DNA of 64,000 bases from S012-113 sp965368405 (GTDB lineage Bacteria; Bacteroidota; Bacteroidia; Cytophagales; Cyclobacteriaceae): assembly GCA_965368405.1 (NCBI GenBank), contig CBDUMS010000002.1:21743-85742 (forward strand), written 5' to 3'. How positions within the stretch are numbered: the stretch's first letter is position 1; each line of letters starts with the position of its first letter. Of the stretch, positions 9,001 through 15,856 are shown in pieces. The notes beneath the pieces were generated by a model. That model was not told the DNA's origin, ran no database searches, and was given only the letters and a program-made list of their open reading frames with translations. Position numbers and translations under genes: made by a program.

Positions 9001-9476
9001 TGAGTGTATTCCCCATTAAGATCTTTCCCTGTGGGGAAATCGCATGACGCGATCATATCGTTAATCATCCCCTGAAGGCCCATCTTACGGCCATCATCTG
9101 GGGAATAAATTCGCGTTATTCCGTAGTTATGTAGTTCTTCAATTTCCTTGGGTAGAATTACCCCGCCACCACCGCCAAATATCTTAATTTGTCCTGAGCC
9201 TTTTTCTTGCAAAAGATCATGCATGTATTTAAAATACTCGTTATGACCACCCTGGTAGGAGGTAAGGGCGATGGCATTCGCATCTTCCTGAATCGCACAA
9301 TTCACGACTTCTTCAACACTTCTATCATGCCCAAGATGAATTACCTCTACACCAGTGGCTTGAATAATTCGGCGCATGATATTAATTGCTGCATCATGAC
9401 CATCGAACAGGCTTGCAGCCGTAACTATTCTTACTTTGTTTTTCGGCTTGTAGGGCTTAACAGTTTCTGGACTCAT
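6096..9476 (-). CDS. icmF: Fused isobutyryl-CoA mutase IcmF
   Basis: A 1126-residue single-chain B12 enzyme predicted to interconvert isobutyryl-CoA and n-butyryl-CoA (possibly also isovaleryl/pivalyl-CoA). Order: cobalamin-binding domain with FDGHDAA (His27, lower axial ligand); G-protein chaperone with Walker A GTGGAGKS (205-212) and NKFD (345-348); linker; then the acyl-CoA mutase barrel. Phe576 (in YPFKREGEDP) and Gln775 (in QAQNT) occupy positions that are Tyr89 and Arg207 in methylmalonyl-CoA mutase, the known signature of isobutyryl-CoA specificity. It is therefore not MCM despite the usual automatic name. The start ATG follows a TAnnTTTG element by 20 bases. It is divergent from the lyase at 9658. 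Confidence 0.93.
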   Translation of the reverse strand: MSPETVKPYKPKNKVRIVTAASLFDGHDAAINIMRRIIQATGVEVIHLGHDRSVEEVVNCAIQEDANAIALTSYQGGHNEYFKYMHDLLQEKGSGQIKIFGGGGGVILPKEIEELHNYGITRIYSPDDGRKMGLQGMINDMIASCDFPTGKDLNGEYTQLNKGDHKAIAQVISAAENYPTEAKDILAKVHQTASKVKTPVLGITGTGGAGKSSLVDELVRRFLSDFEDKTIAIVSVDPSKRKTGGALLGDRIRMNAINNSRVYMRSLATRQSNLALSAHVQEAVTVLKAAGYDLIILETSGIGQSDTEIIEHSDLSLYVMTPEYGAATQLEKIDMLDFADIIAINKFDKRGSLDALRDVKKQYKRNHTLFETPDDELPVYGTIASQFNDSGMNNLYASIIHQLNDKLAANFITTSSMGGAHSEKIFVIPPNRTRYLSEIAENNRSYDKWSDDQASIAQKLYSLHNAIEIITKKDGEAAVLAALQKEYEDLKLELDPKNLKQVEEWPSTAERYSADLYKFSVRGKEIAIKTKTESLSHQQIPKIAVPKYEAWGDLLKWMLKENLPGEFPYTAGIYPFKREGEDPTRMFAGEGGPERTNRRFHYVSEGMPAKRLSTAFDSVTLYGSDPDKRPDIYGKIGNAGVSICCLDDAKKLYSGFNLADPKTSVSMTINGPAPMLLGFFMNAAIDQQCEIYIKENGLEKEIEGKIKALYKGKEKKRPQYNGELPAGNDGLGLLLLGVTGDMVLPSDVYAKIKAATLAAVRGTVQADILKEDQAQNTCIFSTEFALKLMGDVQEYFINHSIRNFYSVSISGYHIAEAGANPISQLAFTLANGFTYVEYYISRGMDINEFGPNLSFFFSNGIDPEYAVIGRVARRIWSKAMKLKYGADPRAQMLKYHIQTSGRSLHAQEIDFNDIRTTLQALYAIYDNCNSLHTNAYDEAITTPTEESVRRAVAIQLIINKELGLAKNENPLQGSFIIEELTDLVEEAVLVEFDRITERGGTLGAMETMYQRSKIQEESLHYETLKHSGEYPIVGVNTFLSSKGSPTILPQEVIRATEKEKEHQLTTLNNLNDHYKEEVPKALENIKKTALENKNIFDEIMEATKVCSLGQITTALFEVGGQYRRNM

Positions 9477-9496
9477 TATTTTTCTTGGCTATCGCA

Positions 9497-9504
9497 CAAA
9501 AATA
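9497..9504 (-). promoter_or_regulatory. Candidate -7 element of icmF
   Basis: Minus-strand TATTTTTG fits TAnnTTTG and lies 20 bases upstream of the icmF ATG. The inverted repeat at 9506-9531 directly abuts it on the upstream side. Confidence 0.5.
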
Positions 9505-9505
9505 G

Positions 9506-9531
9506 CAAATTAGTAGTGTATAGCTAATTTG
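9506..9531. promoter_or_regulatory. 8-bp inverted repeat, candidate icmF operator
   Basis: CAAATTAG (9506-9513) and CTAATTTG (9524-9531) are perfect complements around 10 bases. The repeat fills the region between the -7 element and where a -33 element should be. A protein bound there would cover the icmF promoter. No regulator gene lies beside it. Confidence 0.4.
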
Positions 9532-9587
9532 TATCCTAAAATCCCCGTAACAAAAACGAACCAGAAATAGTGCGATTGAGGGCTTAA

Positions 9588-9605
9588 CTATGACCTGAAT
9601 CATAG
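9588..9605. promoter_or_regulatory. 6-6-6 palindrome upstream of tyrosine phenol-lyase-like gene
   Basis: CTATGA (9588-9593), six bases, TCATAG (9600-9605): a perfect dyad 52 bases before the ATG at 9658. The size and spacing suit a dimeric regulator such as TyrR- or Lrp-type proteins. That link is inference; the repeat is short enough to occur by chance. Confidence 0.3.
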
Positions 9606-9657
9606 CAAAACTCAACAGACTTTACCAGTTTTGATCAACTAATTAAAGAGCCAAGTA

Positions 9658-11049
9658 ATGTCACATACTATTAAGCACTCATGGGCTGAGCCGTATAAAA
9701 TTAAAATGGTAGAGCCCGTTTTTATGAATTCTAAAAAGCAGCGTATAAAATACCTTGAGGAAGCCGGTTATAATACCTTTCTCTTGCGCTCACGCGATAT
9801 CTATATCGATTTGCTGACAGATTCTGGAACTTCGGCAATGAGCGACCGCCAATGGGCCGGTTTAATGATGGGAGACGAGGCATATGCAGGGAGTAGAAAT
9901 TTCTATAACCTCGAAGAGACCGTTCGCAAATACTATGGATATAAATATCTGGTTCCAACCCATCAGGGTAGAGGAGCAGAACACATAATATCCAAAGTGA
10001 TGATAAAGGACGGGGATATTGTGCCTGGAAATATGTATTTCACCACCACAAAGCTCCATCAGGAAATGGCAGGGGGTAAGTTTATAGATATAATAATTGA
10101 GGAGGCTCATGACCCTGATAGTCTTCATCCCTTTAAGGGCAATGTCGATTTGGACAAGCTACAGGCTGTAATTGATAAGTACGGCGCTAAGAGGATCCCA
10201 TATGTATCCATTGCTACTACAGTAAATATGGCAGGGGGCCAGCCTATTTCGATGAAGAACTTAAAAGAGGTACGATCACTTACCGAAAAACATGGTATTC
10301 GGATTATTCATGATATGACCAGAGTGGCTGAAAATGCGTTTATGATTCAGCAAAAAGAAGAGGGCTATAAAAAGAAATCCGTGGCAGAAATAACCCGTGA
10401 GATTTGTGATCTAACAGATGGTGCAACCATGAGCGCCAAGAAAGATGCTATGGTGAACATAGGAGGGTTTCTCGCCATAAATGACGAAGAAATATTTGAT
10501 GAAGCCCGGAATATGGTAGTAATTTATGAAGGATTACATACGTATGGTGGAATGGCCGGCCGTGATATGGAGGCTATGGCAATCGGTATTGTGGAATCTG
10601 TTCAAGACGACCATATAAAGGCAAGAGTAGGACAGGTCCACTATCTCGGTAATCTATTACTAGATTTCGGAGTACCTATTGTGAAGCCTGTAGGGACACA
10701 TGGAATATTTCTTGATGCCAAAGCATTTTTGCCCCACGTAGAGCAGGATAAATTTCCAGCGCAGGCATTAGCCGCCGAACTCTATATCGATTCAGGTATT
10801 AGGGCGATGGAACGAGGTGTCGTATCTGCAGGAAGAAACGCAGAGACCGGGAAGCATAATTACCCCAATCTAGAGCTGGTGAGACTTACCATTCCTAGGC
10901 GTGTATATACCCAAGCACATATGGATGTTGTTGCCGAATCTGTAGAAAGCGTCTTTCTAAATAAGAATAAAATTAAGGGCCTGGAAATGATCTATGAACC
11001 TAAATATCTCAGATTCTTTCAGGCTAGATTTAAGAAGCTTAAGGAATGA
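9658..11049 (+). CDS. tpl: Beta-eliminating lyase, tyrosine phenol-lyase type
   Basis: A PLP enzyme of the tryptophanase/tyrosine phenol-lyase family (463 residues; C. freundii TPL has 456). The PLP lysine is Lys262 in MSAKKDA, five positions after Lys257 of TPL. Under that constant +5 offset the TPL substrate residues are all kept: Tyr76 (Tyr71), Thr129 (Thr124), Asn190 (Asn185), Arg386 (Arg381) and Phe453 (Phe448). Tryptophanases carry Asp, Ile and His at the Thr124, Arg381 and Phe448 positions. The predicted reaction is L-tyrosine to phenol, pyruvate and ammonia; automatic annotation will probably say tryptophanase. Monocistronic, divergent from icmF. Family is certain, substrate is strong inference. 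Confidence 0.85.
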   Translation: MSHTIKHSWAEPYKIKMVEPVFMNSKKQRIKYLEEAGYNTFLLRSRDIYIDLLTDSGTSAMSDRQWAGLMMGDEAYAGSRNFYNLEETVRKYYGYKYLVPTHQGRGAEHIISKVMIKDGDIVPGNMYFTTTKLHQEMAGGKFIDIIIEEAHDPDSLHPFKGNVDLDKLQAVIDKYGAKRIPYVSIATTVNMAGGQPISMKNLKEVRSLTEKHGIRIIHDMTRVAENAFMIQQKEEGYKKKSVAEITREICDLTDGATMSAKKDAMVNIGGFLAINDEEIFDEARNMVVIYEGLHTYGGMAGRDMEAMAIGIVESVQDDHIKARVGQVHYLGNLLLDFGVPIVKPVGTHGIFLDAKAFLPHVEQDKFPAQALAAELYIDSGIRAMERGVVSAGRNAETGKHNYPNLELVRLTIPRRVYTQAHMDVVAESVESVFLNKNKIKGLEMIYEPKYLRFFQARFKKLKE

Positions 11050-11050
11050 T

Positions 11051-12196
11051 TTATTCTCTTGTACCACTGTAGAGCTCATACTCGAGCAGGCGGCAGTCGA
11101 TGGCGCCGTTATAGAACGGGATCTTTCTTTTAGTTCTAAGTCTAACCATTTTTGCAAGTTCTCGGTTGCCCGTAAAGATGTATCCGGTATATCCTTGGCA
11201 ATTCTTTTTAAAGAAGTCTCCAATTTCAGCGTACACAAGTTTTAGATCCTCTTCTTCTCCAAGCCGTTCACCATACTCAGGGTTCAAGATAACAACGCCT
11301 GGCGGATCAGGGATGGCTGTTTTTCTAAAATCCTCTCGAGTAAAACGAATATACTTAGCCATTCCAGCCTGCTGTGTATTGATTTGTGCAATATTCACGG
11401 CATCTTCAGAGATATCTGAGGCATAAATTTTGGCGTCGGTGGATGTGGTATTTTCTTTAGCTTCGCTGACCATCTGTTCCCATTGTTCTGCATTGTAGGA
11501 TTTAAGGTGCATAAAACCGAAGTTTTCGCGAAACAAGCCAGGGGGTGTATTTGTTGCTAATAGTGCTGCCTCAATAGCCAAAGTACCGCTGCCACACATC
11601 GGGTTGATAAAAGGAGTTTTGCGATCCCATTTCGAAGCAAGAATAACCGCTGCCGCCAGTGATTCTAACATTGGAGCCTTGCCCGGAATTTTACGATATC
11701 CATGTTTGGCAATTACGCCCCCCGATGTATCAAAATAAACAATACAATCAGACTCTGTCCAGTGAAGATATATCCTTGTCTTGTCTTTATCGGGCCCTGA
11801 ATTTGGTCGCTTGCCAAAGCGCTCATTAAAGCGATCAACTATCGCATCTTTAAGCTTTAAGTTGGCAAATCTTGTGTCGGTAATGGATTCATTTTTTACG
11901 TATGAATCTATATTGAAATAACCCAAAAGGTCAATCTCGTCTTCCCAAGTTATTTGATGCGCCTTCTTATATAATTGATCGGCATTAAATGCTTTAAACT
12001 GCGCAACCTCCCATAGAACCTTATTGGCCGTTCTTAGGTGAAGGTTAAGAAACATGCAATCTTTAAGGGTACCTACTAGCTGAACACCAAGTCGATGTTC
12101 AGTAGTATTGGCATATCCTAATTCTTTAATTTCCGCTTGAAGAACACTACTGATTTCCGGGGCACATATTACAAAAATGTTGGCTTTTTTATCCAT
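11051..12196 (-). CDS. THUMP-domain class I RNA methyltransferase (RlmL N-terminal-like)
   Basis: Predicted SAM-dependent guanine-N2 methyltransferase acting on 23S rRNA, similar to the N-terminal half of E. coli RlmL. A THUMP RNA-binding region spans about residues 45-155. The SAM motif NPMCGSGTLAIEAA lies at 198-211. The catalytic motif IV reads NPEYGERLGE (305-314) where RlmL has NPPYGERL, a substitution in the normally conserved second proline. At 381 residues it lacks the second (RlmK) methyltransferase domain. It converges on the TPL-like gene with a 1-base gap. Confidence 0.88.
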   Translation of the reverse strand: MDKKANIFVICAPEISSVLQAEIKELGYANTTEHRLGVQLVGTLKDCMFLNLHLRTANKVLWEVAQFKAFNADQLYKKAHQITWEDEIDLLGYFNIDSYVKNESITDTRFANLKLKDAIVDRFNERFGKRPNSGPDKDKTRIYLHWTESDCIVYFDTSGGVIAKHGYRKIPGKAPMLESLAAAVILASKWDRKTPFINPMCGSGTLAIEAALLATNTPPGLFRENFGFMHLKSYNAEQWEQMVSEAKENTTSTDAKIYASDISEDAVNIAQINTQQAGMAKYIRFTREDFRKTAIPDPPGVVILNPEYGERLGEEEDLKLVYAEIGDFFKKNCQGYTGYIFTGNRELAKMVRLRTKRKIPFYNGAIDCRLLEYELYSGTRE

Positions 12197-12249
12197 AAGT
12201 AGTGTTATGAAGCCATTATTGTGGCCCTTTCAATTCTGAAGCAGGTCTG

Positions 12250-13002
12250 CTACGCGTTATCAGAAGTAGTTTTCGCCCCAATATATTCGCGGTGCGTTCG
12301 TGCAATATGTGTAAGACTAATCTCTTTAGGACATTCTGCTTCGCATGCTCCTGTATTGGTACAAGCGCCGAATCCTTCTTCATCCATTTGCCAAATCATT
12401 TTTTCAACACGGTTGCTGCGTTCAGGCTGACCTTGCGGCAATAATGCCAATTGCGAAATTTTAGCACTGGTAAAGAGCATAGCGGAGGCATTTTTACATG
12501 CGGCTACACAGGCACCACAGCCAATACACTGCGCGGCGTCCATTGCTTCATCGGCAATTCTTTTTGGTATCGGAATCTCATTGGCATCCGGGGTTCCTCC
12601 AGTATTAATGCTTACATAGCCACCAGCTTGAATGATACGATCGAACGAACTTCTATCTACAATCAAATCTTTCACAACCGGGAAAGGCTTTGCTCTCCAG
12701 GGCTCAATTGTTATTTCATCGCCATCTTTGAAGCTACGCATATGAAGCTGACATGTCGTTATGGCTTGTTTCGGACCATGAGGTCGACCATTAATAACCA
12801 TGCTGCAGGTTCCGCAGATACCTTCTCTACAGTCGTGGTCAAAATGTACAGGATCTTCACCTTTGCGACTTAGATCTTCGTTCAACACATCTATCATTTC
12901 CAGGAAAGACATATCAGGCGATACATCAGTTACATTGTAGGTTTTAAATCCTCCCTTATCGCTACTGCTTTTTTGTCGCCAAATATTTAGTTTATGATTC
13001 AT
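12250..13002 (-). CDS. sdhB: Succinate dehydrogenase iron-sulfur subunit
   Basis: Passes electrons from the flavoprotein to the quinone site through three iron-sulfur clusters. [2Fe-2S] ligands are Cys58, Cys63, Cys66 and Cys84. The C-terminal ferredoxin part holds CIGCGACVAAC (Cys159, 162, 165, 169) and Cys214, Cys220 and Cys224 for the [4Fe-4S] and [3Fe-4S] clusters. The 250-residue length and sequence type match the class B succinate:menaquinone oxidoreductases of Bacteroidota. Last gene of the sdhCAB operon, 47 bases after sdhA. Confidence 0.96.
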   Translation of the reverse strand: MNHKLNIWRQKSSSDKGGFKTYNVTDVSPDMSFLEMIDVLNEDLSRKGEDPVHFDHDCREGICGTCSMVINGRPHGPKQAITTCQLHMRSFKDGDEITIEPWRAKPFPVVKDLIVDRSSFDRIIQAGGYVSINTGGTPDANEIPIPKRIADEAMDAAQCIGCGACVAACKNASAMLFTSAKISQLALLPQGQPERSNRVEKMIWQMDEEGFGACTNTGACEAECPKEISLTHIARTHREYIGAKTTSDNA

Positions 13003-13049
13003 AGCTTCGATTTTTGATACTAGACATTAATGTATGTTAGTAGGCTGTG

Positions 13050-14972
13050 TTATTTATAGCTGCGTTGTGTTAATTTAACATTTTCGAATACCAGGTCTTC
13101 TTTTTCAAGAATTTCATCCTGATCTTCTCCTTGATACTTCCAGGCGGATACATAAGAGTACTGATCATCGATACGCTTCGCTTCGCCTTCTTCTGTTTGT
13201 GACTCTTCTCTGAAGTGACCACCGCAGGACTCTTTACGTTCCTGGGCATCGTCTACCATCAGTTCTCCAAGTTCTAGAAAATCAGCCAATCTGCCGGCTT
13301 TTTCAAGGGATAGGTTCATCTCTTCATTTTCACCTAAAACCTTAACGTTTTTCCAAAAATCTTCTTTCAGGTCACGAATCTTTTGTTTTGCCTCTCTCAG
13401 GCCATCTTCGTCGCGTGACATTCCGACTTTGTTCCACATTATTTTGCCAAGCTCTTTGTGGTAATCGTCGATAGTCTTTGTACCGTTGATACTAAGGAGT
13501 TTGTTTACTCTCTCGCTTACCTCGGCCTCCGTGTTTTTAAAGGCTGCGTGGTCTGTTTCTACTCTATCATAAGCTGTATCGGCAAGGTAGTTTCCAATAG
13601 TATAAGGCAATACGAAATAGCCATCGGCTAACCCTTGCATAAGAGCACTTGCTCCTAATCGGTTTGCTCCATGATCGGAGAAATTACATTCACCAATTGC
13701 ATATAATCCCTCAACATTGGTCATAAGATTATAATCTACCCAAAGGCCTCCCATTGTATAGTGTACTGCAGGATAAATCATCATGGGTACTTCGTATGGA
13801 TCGTCTCCCTGAATCTGTTTGTACATATCGAAAAGGTTGCCATATTTCTGTTTGATAGCATCTTTCCCTAGACGTTGAATGGCATCGGCAAAATCAAGAA
13901 AAACGGCTTGGCCGGTTGAGCCTACACCGCGACCCTCATCGCATACCATCTTTGCATTTCTGGAGGCTACATCTCGAGGTACGAGGTTTCCAAACGAAGG
14001 GTAGCGTCGTTCTAAGTAGTAATCTCGATCCTCTTCCGGCATGCTAACAGCTTCTTTTGCAGTTAACCCGGGCTTAGCATCTTTCGGCACCCATATTCTA
14101 CCATCGTTTCGTAACGACTCCGACATCAATGTCAATTTAGATTGATGATCGCCAGAAACCGGTATGCACGTAGGGTGAATTTGGGTAAAGCATGGATTAG
14201 CAAAATTAGCACCGCGTTTATGTGCTCGCCATGCCGCCGTAACATTAGAACCCATAGCGTTTGTAGAAAGATAAAATACATTGCCATAACCACCAGTGGC
14301 TAAAACTACTGCATGTGCCGAGTGAGATGAAATCTTACCGGTGACAAGGTCTCTAACTACGATGCCTCGAGCTTTACCTTCCACGAGAACAACGTCCAGC
14401 ATTTCTGTTCTCGGAAACATTTCTACTTTTCCCTTTGATATCTGTCGGCTTAAAGCACTGTAGGCACCTAACAATAATTGCTGACCTGTTTGGCCTCTCG
14501 CGTAAAAAGTTCTGGACACTTGCGCTCCACCAAAAGACCTATTATCCAATAACCCACCATAATCGCGTGCAAAAGGTACACCTTGGGCCACACACTGGTC
14601 TATAATATTATTACTTACCTCGGCAAGGCGATAAACATTTGCCTCTCTAGAACGATAGTCTCCGCCTTTTATGGTATCATAAAAAAGACGGAAAACACTG
14701 TCACCATCATTCGGGTAATTTTTTGCTGCATTAATACCTCCTTGAGCAGCGATACTATGCGCTCTACGTGGACTATCTTGATAACAAAATGATTTCACAT
14801 TATAACCTAGCTCGGCTAAAGAAGCAGCGGCAGAAGCTCCGGCCAGACCGGTGCCTACTACTATAACATCATACTTTCGCTTGTTCGCCGGGTTAACCAG
14901 CTTCACATTGAATTTATGTTTGGTCCACTTCTCTGCTAAAGGGCCCTCTGGTATTTTCGAATCTAAAGCCAT
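13050..14972 (-). CDS. sdhA: Succinate dehydrogenase flavoprotein subunit
   Basis: Oxidises succinate to fumarate with covalently bound FAD (citric acid cycle, complex II). The Rossmann motif VVGTGLAGASAAA begins near residue 38, and His72 in RAHSIAAQGG is the expected FAD-linking histidine. HPTCIPVSGDHQ and the C-terminal ESCGGHFREES region are typical of the large (640-residue) fumarate reductase-like SdhA of Bacteroidota and epsilonproteobacteria. Second in sdhCAB, starting 2 bases after the sdhC stop, which suggests translational coupling. Confidence 0.96.
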   Translation of the reverse strand: MALDSKIPEGPLAEKWTKHKFNVKLVNPANKRKYDVIVVGTGLAGASAAASLAELGYNVKSFCYQDSPRRAHSIAAQGGINAAKNYPNDGDSVFRLFYDTIKGGDYRSREANVYRLAEVSNNIIDQCVAQGVPFARDYGGLLDNRSFGGAQVSRTFYARGQTGQQLLLGAYSALSRQISKGKVEMFPRTEMLDVVLVEGKARGIVVRDLVTGKISSHSAHAVVLATGGYGNVFYLSTNAMGSNVTAAWRAHKRGANFANPCFTQIHPTCIPVSGDHQSKLTLMSESLRNDGRIWVPKDAKPGLTAKEAVSMPEEDRDYYLERRYPSFGNLVPRDVASRNAKMVCDEGRGVGSTGQAVFLDFADAIQRLGKDAIKQKYGNLFDMYKQIQGDDPYEVPMMIYPAVHYTMGGLWVDYNLMTNVEGLYAIGECNFSDHGANRLGASALMQGLADGYFVLPYTIGNYLADTAYDRVETDHAAFKNTEAEVSERVNKLLSINGTKTIDDYHKELGKIMWNKVGMSRDEDGLREAKQKIRDLKEDFWKNVKVLGENEEMNLSLEKAGRLADFLELGELMVDDAQERKESCGGHFREESQTEEGEAKRIDDQYSYVSAWKYQGEDQDEILEKEDLVFENVKLTQRSYK

Positions 14973-14974
14973 AA

Positions 14975-15661
14975 TTATGCTAGACTTTTAAGGTATAAAT
15001 AAATAGGAATAACGGCATAAAGCACAGGTATCAGTATGGCATATATACGACCAGCGCCTTTGATTAAGCCATTGTATTTCACATGATTAAGTCCTAAAGA
15101 CTGGAAAGCACTGGCAAATCCATGCCAGAGATGAAATGCAAGAACGGCCATCGAGATTATATAGAATATGGCAATTAATGGGTTTGAATAAGCCGCAAAC
15201 ACCCAAGTATAGGCATCATGCATTTGAACGCCATCGATAGTAATATCTGCCAGCGCTCCATTTTTAAACTGCCACCAAAAACCATATAAATGGACAAGTA
15301 GAAAAATAAAAATCAGGGTGCCCAGGATCGCCATGCTTCTGGAAGTCCATGAACTGTTCGCTGATGCATTATTCACCTTATAGCCTATAGGACGAGCTCG
15401 TCGGTTTTTGATTACCAGTGTCATGGATACAACAATATGTAACAGGATAAAGAAAAAATTAGCCTTTGATACAAACTGGATCAGCGGGTTGTTTGCCATA
15501 AAATGAGAATAGACATTAAATGACTCGCCGCCATCCCCTTTAATTAGCTGGAGGTTTCCTGCCAAATGGATGATAAGGAAGAGGATTAGAAATAGTCCTG
15601 TGAGCGACATTATCACCTTTCTGCCGATGCCACTAGTCAATGCGTTTAAAAACCAATTCAT
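14975..15661 (-). CDS. sdhC: Succinate dehydrogenase cytochrome b subunit
   Basis: The membrane anchor of complex II: one 228-residue polypeptide with five predicted membrane helices, the class B layout that binds two b-type hemes and reduces menaquinone. Histidines fall in helices as expected (FLIIHLAGN, FFILLHIVV, LLVHLYGFW, AFHLWHGFASAF). The frame is open 18 codons further upstream, but I place the start at the ATG at 15661 (MNWFLNAL) because the promoter -7 element at 15692-15699 lies inside the longer frame. First gene of sdhCAB. Confidence 0.93.
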   Translation of the reverse strand: MNWFLNALTSGIGRKVIMSLTGLFLILFLIIHLAGNLQLIKGDGGESFNVYSHFMANNPLIQFVSKANFFFILLHIVVSMTLVIKNRRARPIGYKVNNASANSSWTSRSMAILGTLIFIFLLVHLYGFWWQFKNGALADITIDGVQMHDAYTWVFAAYSNPLIAIFYIISMAVLAFHLWHGFASAFQSLGLNHVKYNGLIKGAGRIYAILIPVLYAVIPIYLYLKSLA

Positions 15662-15691
15662 GATTTTATCAAATGTTTTAAATAATGATGT

Positions 15692-15723
15692 CAAATATAG
15701 GTTGTAGCATTTCAATGCACAAA
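15692..15723 (-). promoter_or_regulatory. Promoter of the sdhCAB operon
   Basis: On the minus strand, TTTG (15720-15723) is followed after 20 bases by TATATTTG (15692-15699), a near-ideal -33/-7 pair for the Bacteroidota primary sigma factor. The predicted transcript starts about 24 bases upstream of the sdhC ATG at 15661. This is the best promoter in the window. Confidence 0.7.
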
Positions 15724-15856
15724 AAATAAGTGTGGAATGGCAACTTATTATTTATTGCATGAAATTAATCTACTACTTAAATTTGTTCGTTGTACATTCG
15801 TAAGTTACACGGATGTGATAGGCAAATTAATAACAACCCCAAACACAAAAAAGTTT

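Noticed and set aside
6875..9527. Several antisense and shifted open frames inside icmF
   Set aside because: They lie wholly within a well-supported 1126-residue gene and show no recognisable protein features.
9658..11049. Naming the lyase tryptophanase
   Set aside because: The overall family fits, but Thr129, Arg386 and Phe453 match tyrosine phenol-lyase and not tryptophanase.
15662..15715. Longer N-terminus of SdhC starting at 15715
   Set aside because: A strong -7 element lies inside it and the extra residues are unlike SdhC; the ATG at 15661 fits.
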